Assembly: GCA_009760855.2 (NCBI GenBank)
Contig: WPIO01000050.1
Coordinates: 412,501-476,500, forward strand
Origin: Cristatella mucedo
Lineage: Eukaryota > Bryozoa > Phylactolaemata > Cristatellidae
DNA: 64,000 bases
Reading direction: 5' to 3'
Part shown: piece after piece, positions 10,858 to 21,074 of the stretch
How positions within the stretch are numbered: the first letter of the stretch is position 1
How the letters are laid out: every line of letters starts with the position of its first letter
Position numbers and translations under genes: made by a program
Notes under the pieces: model-generated
Database searches by the model: none
What the model was told of the DNA's origin: nothing
What the model saw: the letters and a program-made list of their open reading frames with translations, nothing else

Positions 10858-12465
10858 CCAGAGGAGCCCTGCCCTGCCGGGGCCGCAGGGGCTACCCGCG
10901 CCTGCCGGTTCAGGCACAGGGACCGCACGGCTTCCGACCCGGAAATATCGTACGAGACGCACAGCCGCCGCGAAGCCGTCCGTTTCTTGCGCGAAATGCC
11001 GAGGTCCACATGCCAGGCTTCATTATCCGGCCACAGGCCACCCAGATCGCCGACCGCGTAGGGCACCACAGCCGATCGGTAGCCTGCGGCCAGGAAAGAC
11101 CGGCTATGTGCTCGTATGTATCAATCTTTTCCCGGGCCGCCACCACCAGGGCATCCTTTCTGCCGATAAACGGCACCGCTACGTCGACAATGACCTCGTC
11201 GGTGCCGTTTTCGATGACCAGGTCATCCTGCTCGTCAGTCGGACCCCGGCGAGTGGTAAGGCGCGACCTGCCGAGAGGCAGGAGAGCACGGTGGCCGAAA
11301 AGACCCCGGCTCGCCAAAACCTGGGTAGACTACCCAGAACCAGGTTTTGGCGAGCCGTTATAGCTTACAGCACCGCTCGGCAGTGGCTTAGGACGTGGCA
11401 GACGGTCTTGGCCTCGCTGCGGCAAAGGCGCGGCAGTTAGTGGCCGTAGTTCGCGGGTATGACCGGCAGCAGCACGTCCAGGGGCAGCACGTCCGGGCGA
11501 GCACGGTGAACGAGCCGCCAGGCCCGAAAGGACAGGCCAAGAAAGTGGCTTCGGGTCGCGATCCTGTCCGTGACAAAGCAGCGGCTGACCCTGCCGCGTG
11601 CGGGCAGGGCCGCTCAAACTCAGCCAGCCTAGCGAGCGCGAGCAGTTTTGAAAACGGCACATCGCCGCGAGAACGAGTGCTCCATCTCATCGGGGTCAGT
11701 CGAGACCACCAGGACGTCCGAGCCGGCCAGCGATATGCGACAGGAGAGATGCTTAGGGCATCGTCGCACATCCACCCACAGCGAGGCTGTGCCGATCCTG
11801 TTTCCAGAGCCGAAGGCGGCTGGGCTCAGTTTACGGCGAGCACTCCTTGTGGGCTCATTTACGGCGAGCACTCCTCGTCAGACGAAGACGTGCTGCCCAA
11901 GCTATATGAGGTCCGGTTTAGGCGGTCACGTGCGACACGTCGCATGCACACGTCAGGGGAGCACAACGTGGCGGCGGCAGGCCTGAGCGACTCGCAGGAT
12001 CGCAAAGCTGGTCGCGAAGCGCACGAGAGGAAGGCCTCCGGCTGGGTGTGCGGTGCGAATGGGAAGTGTGTCGAGCTGAAGTTCGGCAAGCCACACGAGC
12101 GGACTGGCAGAGCCCCTCAAGAGTCTTCTCTGCCGGAAGCAGGGCGGCCTTAGGCACAAGCCGGGCCAGGCAGAGGTAATTGAGTCGTGGCAGAAAGAAA
12201 GTCCATCGAAGGGCATCGAGCTTTTGTCGGGGGGGGGGGGGAGGCGACAAGGCCTGCAGTAAGCGATGGTCCCTATCAGGGGATGAGCTGCTGATGAGCC
12301 TGCTCAATCTAGGCCCTAAGCCGCCCGAGACCCTGTTCGATGGCTCAGACTCATTCTCGGGAATCAGTCGGCTGTGCAACAAGGAGGTGGAAACAGGCAC
12401 GGCCTTCGTGCACCGGCAGGCGACCTCGCAGCACTTCTCCGTATGTGTCCAGGTATGCACATATA
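10858..12465 (-). mobile_element. Decayed R2/NeSL-type LINE with restriction-like endonuclease
   Basis: Read on the minus strand, in order: an RT-thumb-like piece QKLDALRWTFFLPRLNYLCL (about 12200-12140); a GGLPLVRF segment; DVLVVSTDPDEMEHSF (about 11720); a CCHC-type knuckle CRSEAKTVCHVLSHC (about 11420); and IENGTDEVIVDVAVPFIGRK with REKIDTYEHIA (11220-11110). The last is typical of the PD-(D/E)xK endonuclease region at the C-terminus of R2-like elements. Several frameshifts and stops break it, including at a 13-base poly-G run (12229-12241). Its GC content is far above that of the surrounding DNA. Clade placement within R2, NeSL and relatives is uncertain. Confidence 0.7.
11308..11356. repeat. 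Perfect 17-bp inverted repeat (hairpin)
   Basis: Arms ggctcgccaaaacctgg at 11308-11324 and ccaggttttggcgagcc at 11340-11356 pair perfectly around a 15-base loop. An alternative small hairpin (ctgggtag/ctacccag) overlaps the loop. It lies between the knuckle and endonuclease parts of the R2-like element and breaks its frame. Confidence 0.9.
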
Positions 12466-12521
12466 TATTTATTTATTTTATATATATATGATGTAGCTGG
12501 CCTAATATAGTGTAATATATA

Positions 12522-12907
12522 ACAATAATAATGCACTTGATAAAGCGCCCTCGGAGAACTCAATCTCTTTCTAGGCGCTTTACATTTGCTGCAAAGGGAA
12601 ACGCAATTGAATGGTGAGTAATATCATGCTTGATAAACAACATGAATAACATGGTTAGGGGTGACATGCACAGGGTCAGCATGCAATTGTGGTTAGTGGC
12701 AGCATGCACAGTGTCAGCACGCATAAGCACATCAAGGACGAATCACAGAGACCCACTAAATGCTGTCCTAAATAAGTGTTTTTAAGTTCTTTTTAAATGT
12801 GGTCAAGTAAGGGGATGTTCTGACGCAAGTCGGGAGGGAGTTCCAGGCTTTGGGAGCATACGACCTAAATGCATGGTCTTCAAAGGATTTGAGGTTTGCT
12901 CGAGGTA
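12522..12907 (-). mobile_element. LINE 3'-end copy, inverted, 5' truncated
   Basis: Tail, hairpin, 3' UTR and a short C-terminal coding piece (complement of gggagttccaggctttggga) match the main LINE. It ends at 12907 next to AT-rich sequence. It directly follows the R2-like element. Confidence 0.88.
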
Positions 12908-13126
12908 AATAATATGTATGTATATATAACATATTCGAATATGTTCTGAATCTACAAAGTCGAAAAGACCAAGGGGCTGCTACACTGCGGGTTTTGTTTG
13001 GAGTGTACTTACAGCTGAGGCGGCTTTCGGTGAGTATATGTTAACAAACAGGCTTCAGCTCACAACGCAAAGAGCAACAGATATATGGATAGAGAGAGAG
13101 AGAGAAAGAGAGAAAAAAATAAAAAT

Positions 13127-13265
13127 ATAATTCATGTGTATCGCACCCCAAGAGAACTTAATCCCTATTCAGGCGCATCACGTATGCCTTGGGGCTGGAG
13201 CCCACGGCCTCAGCCAGACCTTGGTCGGGGTGAGCACCTTAACCGTTGGACCAAACCAGCTCGGC
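13127..13265 (-). mobile_element. SINE family 1, inverted
   Basis: Complete inverted copy: tail complement cgcaccccaagagaacttaa, B-box complement near ctggagcccacggcctcag, A-box complement ccgttggaccaaaccagc. It is followed at once by a 0.5-kb (GA)n tract. Confidence 0.85.
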
Positions 13266-13279
13266 TTTTTTCGCGATGA

Positions 13280-13819
<540 letters not shown>

Positions 13820-13853
13820 AGTTGGTTCCAGAGGAGTTCAGCTGAGGTTGAAA

Positions 13854-14060
13854 CTGCTGCCTCAGAGCCAGCGGCCGAGCGAGCGGAGTCAAAGGGCGAT
13901 AGAAAGGGGGCGGGGAGGACACCCGAGCAGCCAGCTAACGCGTCCTAGGAGACGAAGTTTTGATGTCGGTCAGTGCCTGCCTCAGCCGAGCGAGCGGAGT
14001 TGAAGAAGAGTGCGGTAGTGGGGGGGGGGACGTCGGAGAAGCCAGCTAACGTGTCAGAAC
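13854..14060. repeat. Imperfect tandem duplication, two units of about 90-100 bp
   Basis: ctgcctcag, ccgagcgagcggagt, a G-rich run and agccagctaacg occur in the same order at 13857-13940 and 13978-14052. Confidence 0.65.
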
Positions 14061-14571
14061 GGACAGTAAAACCGGAGGAGCTCGATAGCAAGGAGACCTA
14101 AAAGTGAGCGGACGCTCAGCCGGAGATGCAGCGAACCTCTTTAGTTTTCAGCAAAACCGTACGCCAAACCCTCCAAGGGACTTGGCTGTGCTTCAGCTCA
14201 ACTAATGCCTCTTTTGTCGAAATGAATGAGCTTATTTGAGCGGCGACTGCAATGAGATGAGACGGCAGATGTAATCTGCGCAATCAACCATCGATAGTAG
14301 TTGAACCTATGCCGAACCAAAGCCTCGTTTTATTTAAATGCCATGATTGGAGAGGCGCAGCGTTCGCGACACGAAGCTAAATTATTGACACGAAGAACGC
14401 TGGACTGCTGACCGACCGGGTTTGCATGACACTTGTGGAAGAGAATGCGCTAGCTTTCGCCGTAAGCTCGTGACGTAAGCTCGTGACGTAAGCTCACGAC
14501 ATCAGTCTAGACGGCTCTAAAACCGATGAAAAACACGTGAATTCTCAGTTGCTCAAACTATTTGGGCTGAA
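14061..14571. other. Anonymous sequence with a 13-bp triplicate
   Basis: At 14462-14500 gtaagctcgtgac occurs twice and then as gtaagctcacgac, creating repeated TGACGT motifs. Nothing else is recognised. Confidence 0.45.
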
Positions 14572-14577
14572 CAATTA

Positions 14578-14722
14578 TATAATTCATTTGTGTAGCGCCC
14601 TAAGAGAACTTAACATCTCTATATTTAGGAGCTTCACATATGCCACTGGGCTCGAGCCCACGACCTCGGCCAGACCTTGGTCGGCGCGAGCACCTTAACC
14701 GCTGGACCAAACCAGTGCGGCT
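14578..14722 (-). mobile_element. SINE family 1 with target-site duplication
   Basis: Complete inverted copy flanked by the 9-bp direct repeat caattatat at 14572-14580 and 14723-14731, a hallmark of target-primed reverse transcription. The A and B boxes and the LINE-like tail are intact. Confidence 0.9.
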
Positions 14723-14731
14723 CAATTATAT

Positions 14732-15280
14732 CGACTCTTTTATATTAAGTTATACGATGGAGGGAAATCCAAGAACATCGCGTTTAGTGTAGCAGTGCAC
14801 TCTGTCTAGGGAGTGACGGAGCCACCATAGACAGACGAGCAAGTCACGCTATTTAGAGGGGAAGCTTACCCACCTCACACGCCGGGCTGCGATTCATTGA
14901 CGAGAGGCGAGAAAGTTATCGGTCCAATAATAATATCATTTAATTAATTATTAATATTATTTATTAAAATAATGTATACTATTATAGATAATAGATGTAA
15001 TCATAAAATTATTAATTATATTATTTATATAATACTATTTATTATTTATCTGCCACTTATTCCTTTCGCTAGCAGTAAGAGTCGTGGCCTGACATTGTTG
15101 CCGTGAAATGCCGCTTATTTTTTTGCAAGAAAATTCTGACCGACACCAGACTCGCATGACATTTCGCTCGAAATTCGCGAGGCGCCAATGCGCCAAGGCG
15201 CGGTGGCCGAGCGTTAGAGAGAAAGCTTGACGATCGAGCGCCGACGCGATTTCACAATGTCACATCTCGTGCCGTCGTCT
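14732..15280. other. Anonymous sequence with AT-rich island
   Basis: Bases 14925-15050 are almost pure A/T with TTAAT and ATTTA motifs. No gene seen. Confidence 0.5.
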
Positions 15281-15345
15281 GCCACCGGGCTCGAGCCCAC
15301 GACCTCGGCCAGATTTTGGTCCCGAGGCGAGCACGTCGACCGCTG
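15281..15345 (-). mobile_element. SINE family 1 head fragment, inverted
   Basis: Only the tRNA-like head remains (gggctcgagcccacgacctc and onwards to the A-box side). It ends in a 17-base poly-G run at 15345-15361. Confidence 0.6.
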
Positions 15346-15361
15346 GGGGGGGGGGGGGGGG

Positions 15362-16239
15362 CGCCAGCTGGTTGACCAAGAGACCATCGCCACCGAGTAC
15401 TTTCGCCGTCCATTGAGGAGAACTCCAACCCACGAGCTGCTCGAGGCTGCAGTTAGCCGGCGGAGGACGGGTGTAACGGAAGCGGCTACGACCGCAACCG
15501 CTGCGGCCCCGTGCGGTTGTAGAGGCCTCGGCGCGGCGCGGCGCGGCGCGGCGCGACGCGTTCAGTTGCAATGGGCGAGCCGCGACGCATTCGCCAAGCT
15601 AAAGGAAATCCTGTCAAATCCCCTAGCAGCGCATTCCAAACCACCCGCCCGTAGGGGGATTTGATCCTTTGAGGGCGCCGCGCGTGAGAAATTATTTCCA
15701 TTATCACGTTAATCCGCACCCAATGGACGCGAGCGGCAACCTTTGAGCGTGCGAGAAATCGGTTGCGGCAGTCGTCCGCTGACCGTCGCTTCTGCTGAAC
15801 CTCTCGGGGTCACGTGCCGCACACGGACGCTGTCAGTGGCAGAGAGGAACGTCGAGCCATCGAGCTCACCTCGGCGTTGGTTTCACGCATTTCAAACAAG
15901 GACGTCAATCCTGTCAGTTGGCGAAAATCCAGCTCGCTCTGGCTTGCATTTCTGATGCAGGCTTTCGCTGGTAGTGGCGTGCGCGCGCGCGCGCGCGCGC
16001 GGTGGTCGCACGCTGGAAGACTTCATCACACTCCAGCGCCGGGCACGCACTCTTCGCCTCCTCGAGCGGGAGGCGAAGAGCAGCCCTCGTGCAATAGCAC
16101 GGTCGGCTTCATTTCGCTCAATCCTTGGCCGACGGCGACATTTCGGCGGCGGCAGTGGCCATGGGACGCATGCCAGGGAGGGCAGGAAGCCAGCGCCGAC
16201 TCAGTCCGAGCGATTCGAATCTGTTGTTTGTGGGTTGAA
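15362..16239. other. Anonymous GC-rich sequence
   Basis: Includes a gcggc-type run at 15529-15555 and a (GC)n tract at 15979-16001 that could form Z-DNA. No protein recognised. Confidence 0.45.
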
Positions 16240-16402
16240 GGCCGTGATGGCACACTAGGTAAGGCGGGCTTTCACGGCCTCCGTCCCGAGGTCGTGGGTT
16301 CCATTCCTGCGGTGGGCGATCCTTTATCGCCGCTGCAAGCGGTGGTGATAGCCGTAAAGGCTCTTCTGTCGCTATACAAAAGAGGCTGTTTAATCAGCTA
16401 GG
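16240..16402 (+). mobile_element. SINE family 2 (tRNA-like)
   Basis: The head contains an A-box-like stretch (tggcacactaggtaaggc) and a B box in gtcgtgggttccattcctg. The body is gggcgatcctttatcgccgc, ending ctgtttaatcagctaggat. It is shared with copies at 1010 (inverted), 8570 and, in part, 19485 (inverted). Confidence 0.75.
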
Positions 16403-17007
16403 ATTGATTTATATTTATTTAGGACACCGGAAGCCTATGCAATGAACCTCCTAAATAAATATAAGACTCGTGCTAGCCTTCATGACGTTTATGCACTATT
16501 GTATGCAGACCCCGAGGTGTAATCTGCAGACAAGCACCAGTGCGCTACGTAAAGGTAAGTTAATAAGATAGTACAGATATAACATTTAACATAATATCTA
16601 TACAAACGCAACAGAATCGGTGACGGCCGTCGAATCATCGGAGGCGGGGGCTCGCATTTCTGCAAACGCACCCAATTCGTTAAAGCATTTCGGGCGCGCG
16701 TCGAAGGGTGGCGGTAGCTCCGGTTGCCAAAGCATGCGGCAGTGCGATGCGATAACAAATTGGCCAGTAAATTGAGCGTGTCAGCCGGGCTCGCAGCAGG
16801 ATATCTGTGGGACGCGCGATCTCTGCGATTGCGACCTAAATATCTGGTACTACGACTAATTTGTAAATTTGGAAACGCTTCCGGCGGAAACTTACGCACG
16901 GATAGCGTAGCTTACTCAGCATTCCATGGCCCGTCCAATCGCTTGTAGGCGCGTCCAAACTATGCCGAAACCTCCAAAAAAAGTCGCGACTGTCTTTCCC
17001 TCACTCT

Positions 17008-17010
<3 letters not shown>
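16403..17010. other. Anonymous sequence
   Basis: A 136-codon minus-strand frame (16489-16899) has no recognisable motifs. Nothing else is seen. Confidence 0.4.
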
Positions 17011-17089
<79 letters not shown>

Positions 17090-17229
17090 GCCTCTCTCTC
17101 TCCCTGCCTCTCTCTCTCCCTCTTTCTCTCCCTCTCTCTCACTCCCTCAGCCTCTCTCTCCCTCTCTCTCTCTCTCCCTCTCTCCCTCTACCTCCCTCTC
17201 TCTCCCTCTCTTTCTCTCTTTTTCTCCGT

Positions 17230-17291
<62 letters not shown>
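17011..17291. repeat. (CT)n microsatellite with CCCT interruptions
   Basis: Pure runs at 17012-17085 and 17233-17291 flank a CTCC-rich centre. Confidence 0.93.
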
Positions 17292-17292
<1 letters not shown>

Positions 17293-17360
17293 AGATTACG
17301 TGCCCCCTGTGTTTCCTCTGCTGCACTCTCGCCCACGTCACCAGCATCTTTATCAACCTT

Positions 17361-17405
17361 CTAATAGTACTAATAATAAACTTGATAAAGCACCCTCAGA
17401 GAACT

Positions 17406-17469
<64 letters not shown>

Positions 17470-18203
17470 GCGCTTTACATTTGCTGCACAGGAAACGCGA
17501 TCGAATGGTGAGCGGTATGATGCTTGATAAACAACATGAATAACATGGTTAGGGGTGACATGCACAGGGTCAGCATGCAAGTGTGGTTAGTGGCAGCATG
17601 CACAGTGTTAGCACGCATAACTACACGAAGGTCGAATCACTGGGACTCACTAAATGTGGCGACAAATATGAGCGCTTTTAGTTTCTTTTTAAATGTGGTC
17701 AAGTCAAGGGATATCGTGATGCAAGTCGGGAGTGAGTTCCAGGCTTTGGGAGCATACGAACTAAAGGCACGGTCTCCAAAGAATTTAAGGTTTTTACGAG
17801 GTATTGGTAAACAGTTAGACTCCGAAAAGCGTGTGGTACGGGGCTTGGCTTGGTGGGGGAATTGATCTGAAAGATAGGCTGGAGCCAAAGAGTAAAGGCG
17901 CCTAAAGGTGAGCGACAAAACTTTGAAGTGGATTCGTTGCTTGACTGGTAGCCAGGGCAGGTCGGCGAGAAGTGGTACGATGTGGTAACTGCGAAACTCA
18001 CGACAGACAAGCCTAGCTGCGGAGTTTTGCACCAGCTGCAATCGCCTGATTGCACATGCCGGTAGACCAGCAAGCAGTGAGCTACAGAAGTCAAGACGAG
18101 ATGTCAACGGCTGAAAGCCTAGATTGAAATGTGATTGCCAGGCTGATTGCTTGAAAGCCCAGATTGTGCCTGGCAATCACATCGGCAAGAAGAAGGTCCT
18201 TGA
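17361..18203 (-). mobile_element. LINE copy, inverted, with CT expansion in the hairpin and an internal deletion
   Basis: 3' tail at 17361, then a hairpin whose loop side has grown into a 60-bp (TC)n tract (17408-17467), then C-terminal coding sequence on the minus strand including TSRLDFCSSLLAGLPACAIR. At about 18104 it jumps to an upstream RT segment (complement of attgtgcctggcaatcac), so there is a deletion or rearrangement. Confidence 0.88.
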
Positions 18204-19484
18204 GTCACCTAGGACTCACGAATTTAGAACTTTTTAAAACGCTTCATATTGAATTCCGAACGAGGCTTTGACATGACGAAAACATGCACGATGAGAGTGC
18301 GGGAAGCGCATCGCGTAATAAGATTAGGACGCGATCTATCTGGATGCTTCGGCCAAGAGGGTCGAGCCGAGTTTTCTCTCTATTTATTCCCCCTGTGGCG
18401 ACGTGAGGCGACCAAAAGCGGCCACCTTGTGCAGTGCGTACGCTCCGCGAAATAGCCGACGGCTGCGTTCTGGATTTGTCAGCAGAAGCCTTGTTCCTAA
18501 TTATACAAATCCTATCTACGTAACCATAATTCCGACACAGGCGGTTGGTGCAGCGGTGTCGCCGCTGCTGTTTCCCTTGAAGACTCTCGTCGGATAGTCT
18601 GACGGACGGACAAAGCGAGTAAATTATCTAGCCGCATTAAATGTAATGCGCCCACGTCCAGTGTCAATAGAGCGCGTCTGTAGCACTAACAACGGGTCCG
18701 TAACGAAAGCGGAGCGTCCGAGGACCTGCGAAGTCGCGGCAGTTACGCGAGAGATAGAGGACAGAAGAGCAGAGGAGAGAAGAGAGGACAGGACTGGGGA
18801 AGTGAGGAGAGGAGAGAGAGGACAGGGGAAGAGAGAACTGGAGAAAGCGCGGAGATGATAAAAAGAGAGAAGAGCAGAGAACGAGAGAGGACAGGAGAAG
18901 AGAGGAGAGGAGAGTCGGTGGATAAAAGAATGCCGTTGGACAGTATCACGCGAGCAGAGCTCGCGGGATACTGTTTCTGCGATCTGTTTGCAAATTTCAA
19001 ACGACTCTCGCGACATTAAGCGGTCACGCCGCGGCTGCTAGCGCCGAGGATGCGGCGAGGCAGGCCTCGGGAGTAGCTATTTAAATAAAGTCAGCGCAGC
19101 GGAATCGGCGTGACTCTCGTAGGAAAGGTGAGGCGAAGATTCTAGATCGTCATTCTCGACGAGCGCTAGGCACTTATACAATAGACGCTGATACACTGGC
19201 CAGTCCCCGTCTCGTTTCACGCACACGTGGCTTCCGGCGCCGCCGGAGCCGTTGCAGCGGCGTGCGTGTCTGCCTTATTGCCGCCGCTGAAAAGAAACGC
19301 CGCGGTCGGTGGGCTGAATTACACCGCATCCCACCTTCGGAATGAGGACTAAATGGTATTCCCAGGGGCCACTGTGGGAAGTTTCTCGAATAATTAAATA
19401 TTATTAGCTGATTTGACAGTATCATTCTTATAGAGGCCGTGGAGTCCGAGAGGCTCTCACCGCCCACCCCTTGCAGTTGGCACT
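18204..19484. other. Anonymous sequence with purine-rich tract
   Basis: Bases 18748-18925 are strongly purine-rich (agagga, gacagg, gagaag units). No gene is recognised. Confidence 0.5.
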
Positions 19485-19568
19485 ACGGGATCGCCCGCCG
19501 CAGGATTCGAACCCGAGACTTCGGCCGTAAGGAGCGAGCACCTTACCTCCTGGGCTACCACGGTGTGT
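19485..19568 (-). mobile_element. SINE family 2 head, inverted, partial
   Basis: The B-box complement cgcaggattcgaacccgaga and the A-box side ccttacctcctgggctacca are clear, but the body stops after cgggatcgcccg. It may be a diverged fragment or a tRNA-like relic. Intact tRNA cloverleaf pairing was not convincing. Confidence 0.55.
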
Positions 19569-19849
19569 GCGCGTACGAGTTCGTGCGAATGAACAGACTA
19601 GTAGTAGGCTTTTGGCATTAATAGGTTCCCGGCACCTGGATGTCCGGCGTGGAGCGACCTTGCCTGGGATGAAGCACAAAGTTTCTTCACCATCATAATT
19701 TTCCAAACGACAACCGACAAACTAAGAGAGCTACTGAACGACTAAACTACGTAATTCCATCGCCACTACCTACTTACGAGGTGAGGAGTGCGACGACGAC
19801 ATGCGCACAGTGTCGCTTCCTTTGCAGCAGCCGGGAAGAGCCCAGTAAG

Positions 19850-19893
19850 AGGTGGAGCTCTCGGAGGGCGCGCCATATCAAGTGTATTATTCG
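19850..19893 (+). mobile_element. LINE 3'-terminal fragment
   Basis: gagctctcggagggcgcgcc followed by atatcaagtgtattattc matches the last half of the LINE hairpin and tail. Another LINE copy begins directly after it. Confidence 0.6.
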
Positions 19894-20393
19894 TTCTTTG
19901 GCTCCAGCCCGTCTCTCAGATCTACTCCCCCACCAGGCCAAGCATCGTACCACCCGCTCTTCGGAACCCGACAGTCTACAAATACCTCGTGCAAACCTCA
20001 AATCCTTTGGAGACCGTGCATTTAGTTCGTATGCTCCGAAAGCCCGGAACTCCCTCCCGACTTGCGTCAGAACATCCCCTGACTTGACCACATTTAAAAA
20101 GAACTTAAAAACACACCTATTTAAGACAGTATTTAGTGGGTTCCTGTGATTTGTCGTTCGTGTGCTTATGCGTGCTGACACTGTGCATGCAGCCATTAAC
20201 CAAATTTGCATGCTGACCCTGTGCATGTCACCCTTAACCATGTTATTCGTGTTGTTTGTTTATCAAGCATGATATTACTCACCATTCAATCGCGTTTCCC
20301 TTTGCAGCAAATGTAAAGCGCCTAGAAAGAGATTGAGTTCTCCGAGGGCGCTTTATCAAGTGCATTATTATTATTATTGTTATTGTTATAACG
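19894..20393 (+). mobile_element. LINE 3'-end copy
   Basis: C-terminal coding sequence from LAPARLSDLLPHQAKHRTTR through FGDRAFSSYAPKARNSLPTC to the stop, then 3' UTR, hairpin and an (ATT)n tail ending at about 20393. It is 5' truncated, and the start abuts the tail of the preceding fragment. Confidence 0.9.
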
Positions 20394-20796
20394 GGGTTTT
20401 CTCTGCTGCCTGATGTGTAAGCCACGAATATTTCGGCAACCCGATACACAGCACCGCTGTAGCATGCTGCATAGGATGGACTATCAACAGACTGGTTTTA
20501 TGGTATATTGCGAGCCTATGGTTTCATTGGTTTATGGGTTATATGGGATCATGGTTAAATGAGCTAATGTTTTTATAAGACCGAGTCATCACCGAGAAGG
20601 GGGAGCAGGCACGGGGGAAACAGGTCGGCGGGGAGAGCGGCGCTGTGCGGTGTAACGCTGCGAACGTTGACGAAATGCACACCAGTGTTGGAGCCCTCCC
20701 CCTCGGTGTCTGCATTTCGTCGTTTGTGTACCGGCGCGTGCTTGGTGTTAGCTTACAATGTCAAAACCAGTTGCCTAAAATAAAGTAGAGCAAGCC
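20394..20796. other. Anonymous sequence with a short inverted repeat
   Basis: tgacgaaatgcacacc near 20668 pairs, with one mismatch, with ggtgtctgcatttcgtcg near 20706. No gene seen. Confidence 0.4.
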
Positions 20797-20940
20797 GAGC
20801 TGGTTTGGCCCAGTGATTGAGGTGCTCGCCCCGACCGACCCAGGTCTGGCCGAGGTCTTGTGCTCGAGCACTGAGGTAAACGTGAAGCGCCTGAATGCAG
20901 ATCAAGTTCTCTCAGGATGCTATACAAATGAATTGCATTT
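20797..20940 (+). mobile_element. SINE family 1
   Basis: A box in tggtttggcccagtgattga, B box in cttgtgctcgagcactgag, and tail gcgcctgaatgcagatcaag ending atacaaatgaattgc. Confidence 0.85.
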
Positions 20941-21033
20941 TTATGTCAAGTTAGCCGCCCTGTCTATGATAATATGATTAAAGCGAGAAAGTACGTCACG
21001 CCGCAAGATGGAGCACTTGCACCAGGTGGCAGG

Positions 21034-21074
21034 ATAATAATAATAATAAATTTGATTAAGCACCCTTAGACGCA
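21034..21074 (-). mobile_element. LINE 3'-terminal fragment, inverted, very short
   Basis: (AAT)n tail followed by atttgattaagcaccctta, matching the start of the hairpin in the inverted orientation. Confidence 0.45.

Noticed and set aside
15979..16001. (GC)n as a regulatory site
   Set aside because: A short alternating GC run alone gives no evidence of function; noted only as possible Z-DNA.
19485..19568. Possible functional tRNA gene
   Set aside because: B box is good but arms do not pair convincingly and the sequence matches a SINE family head.
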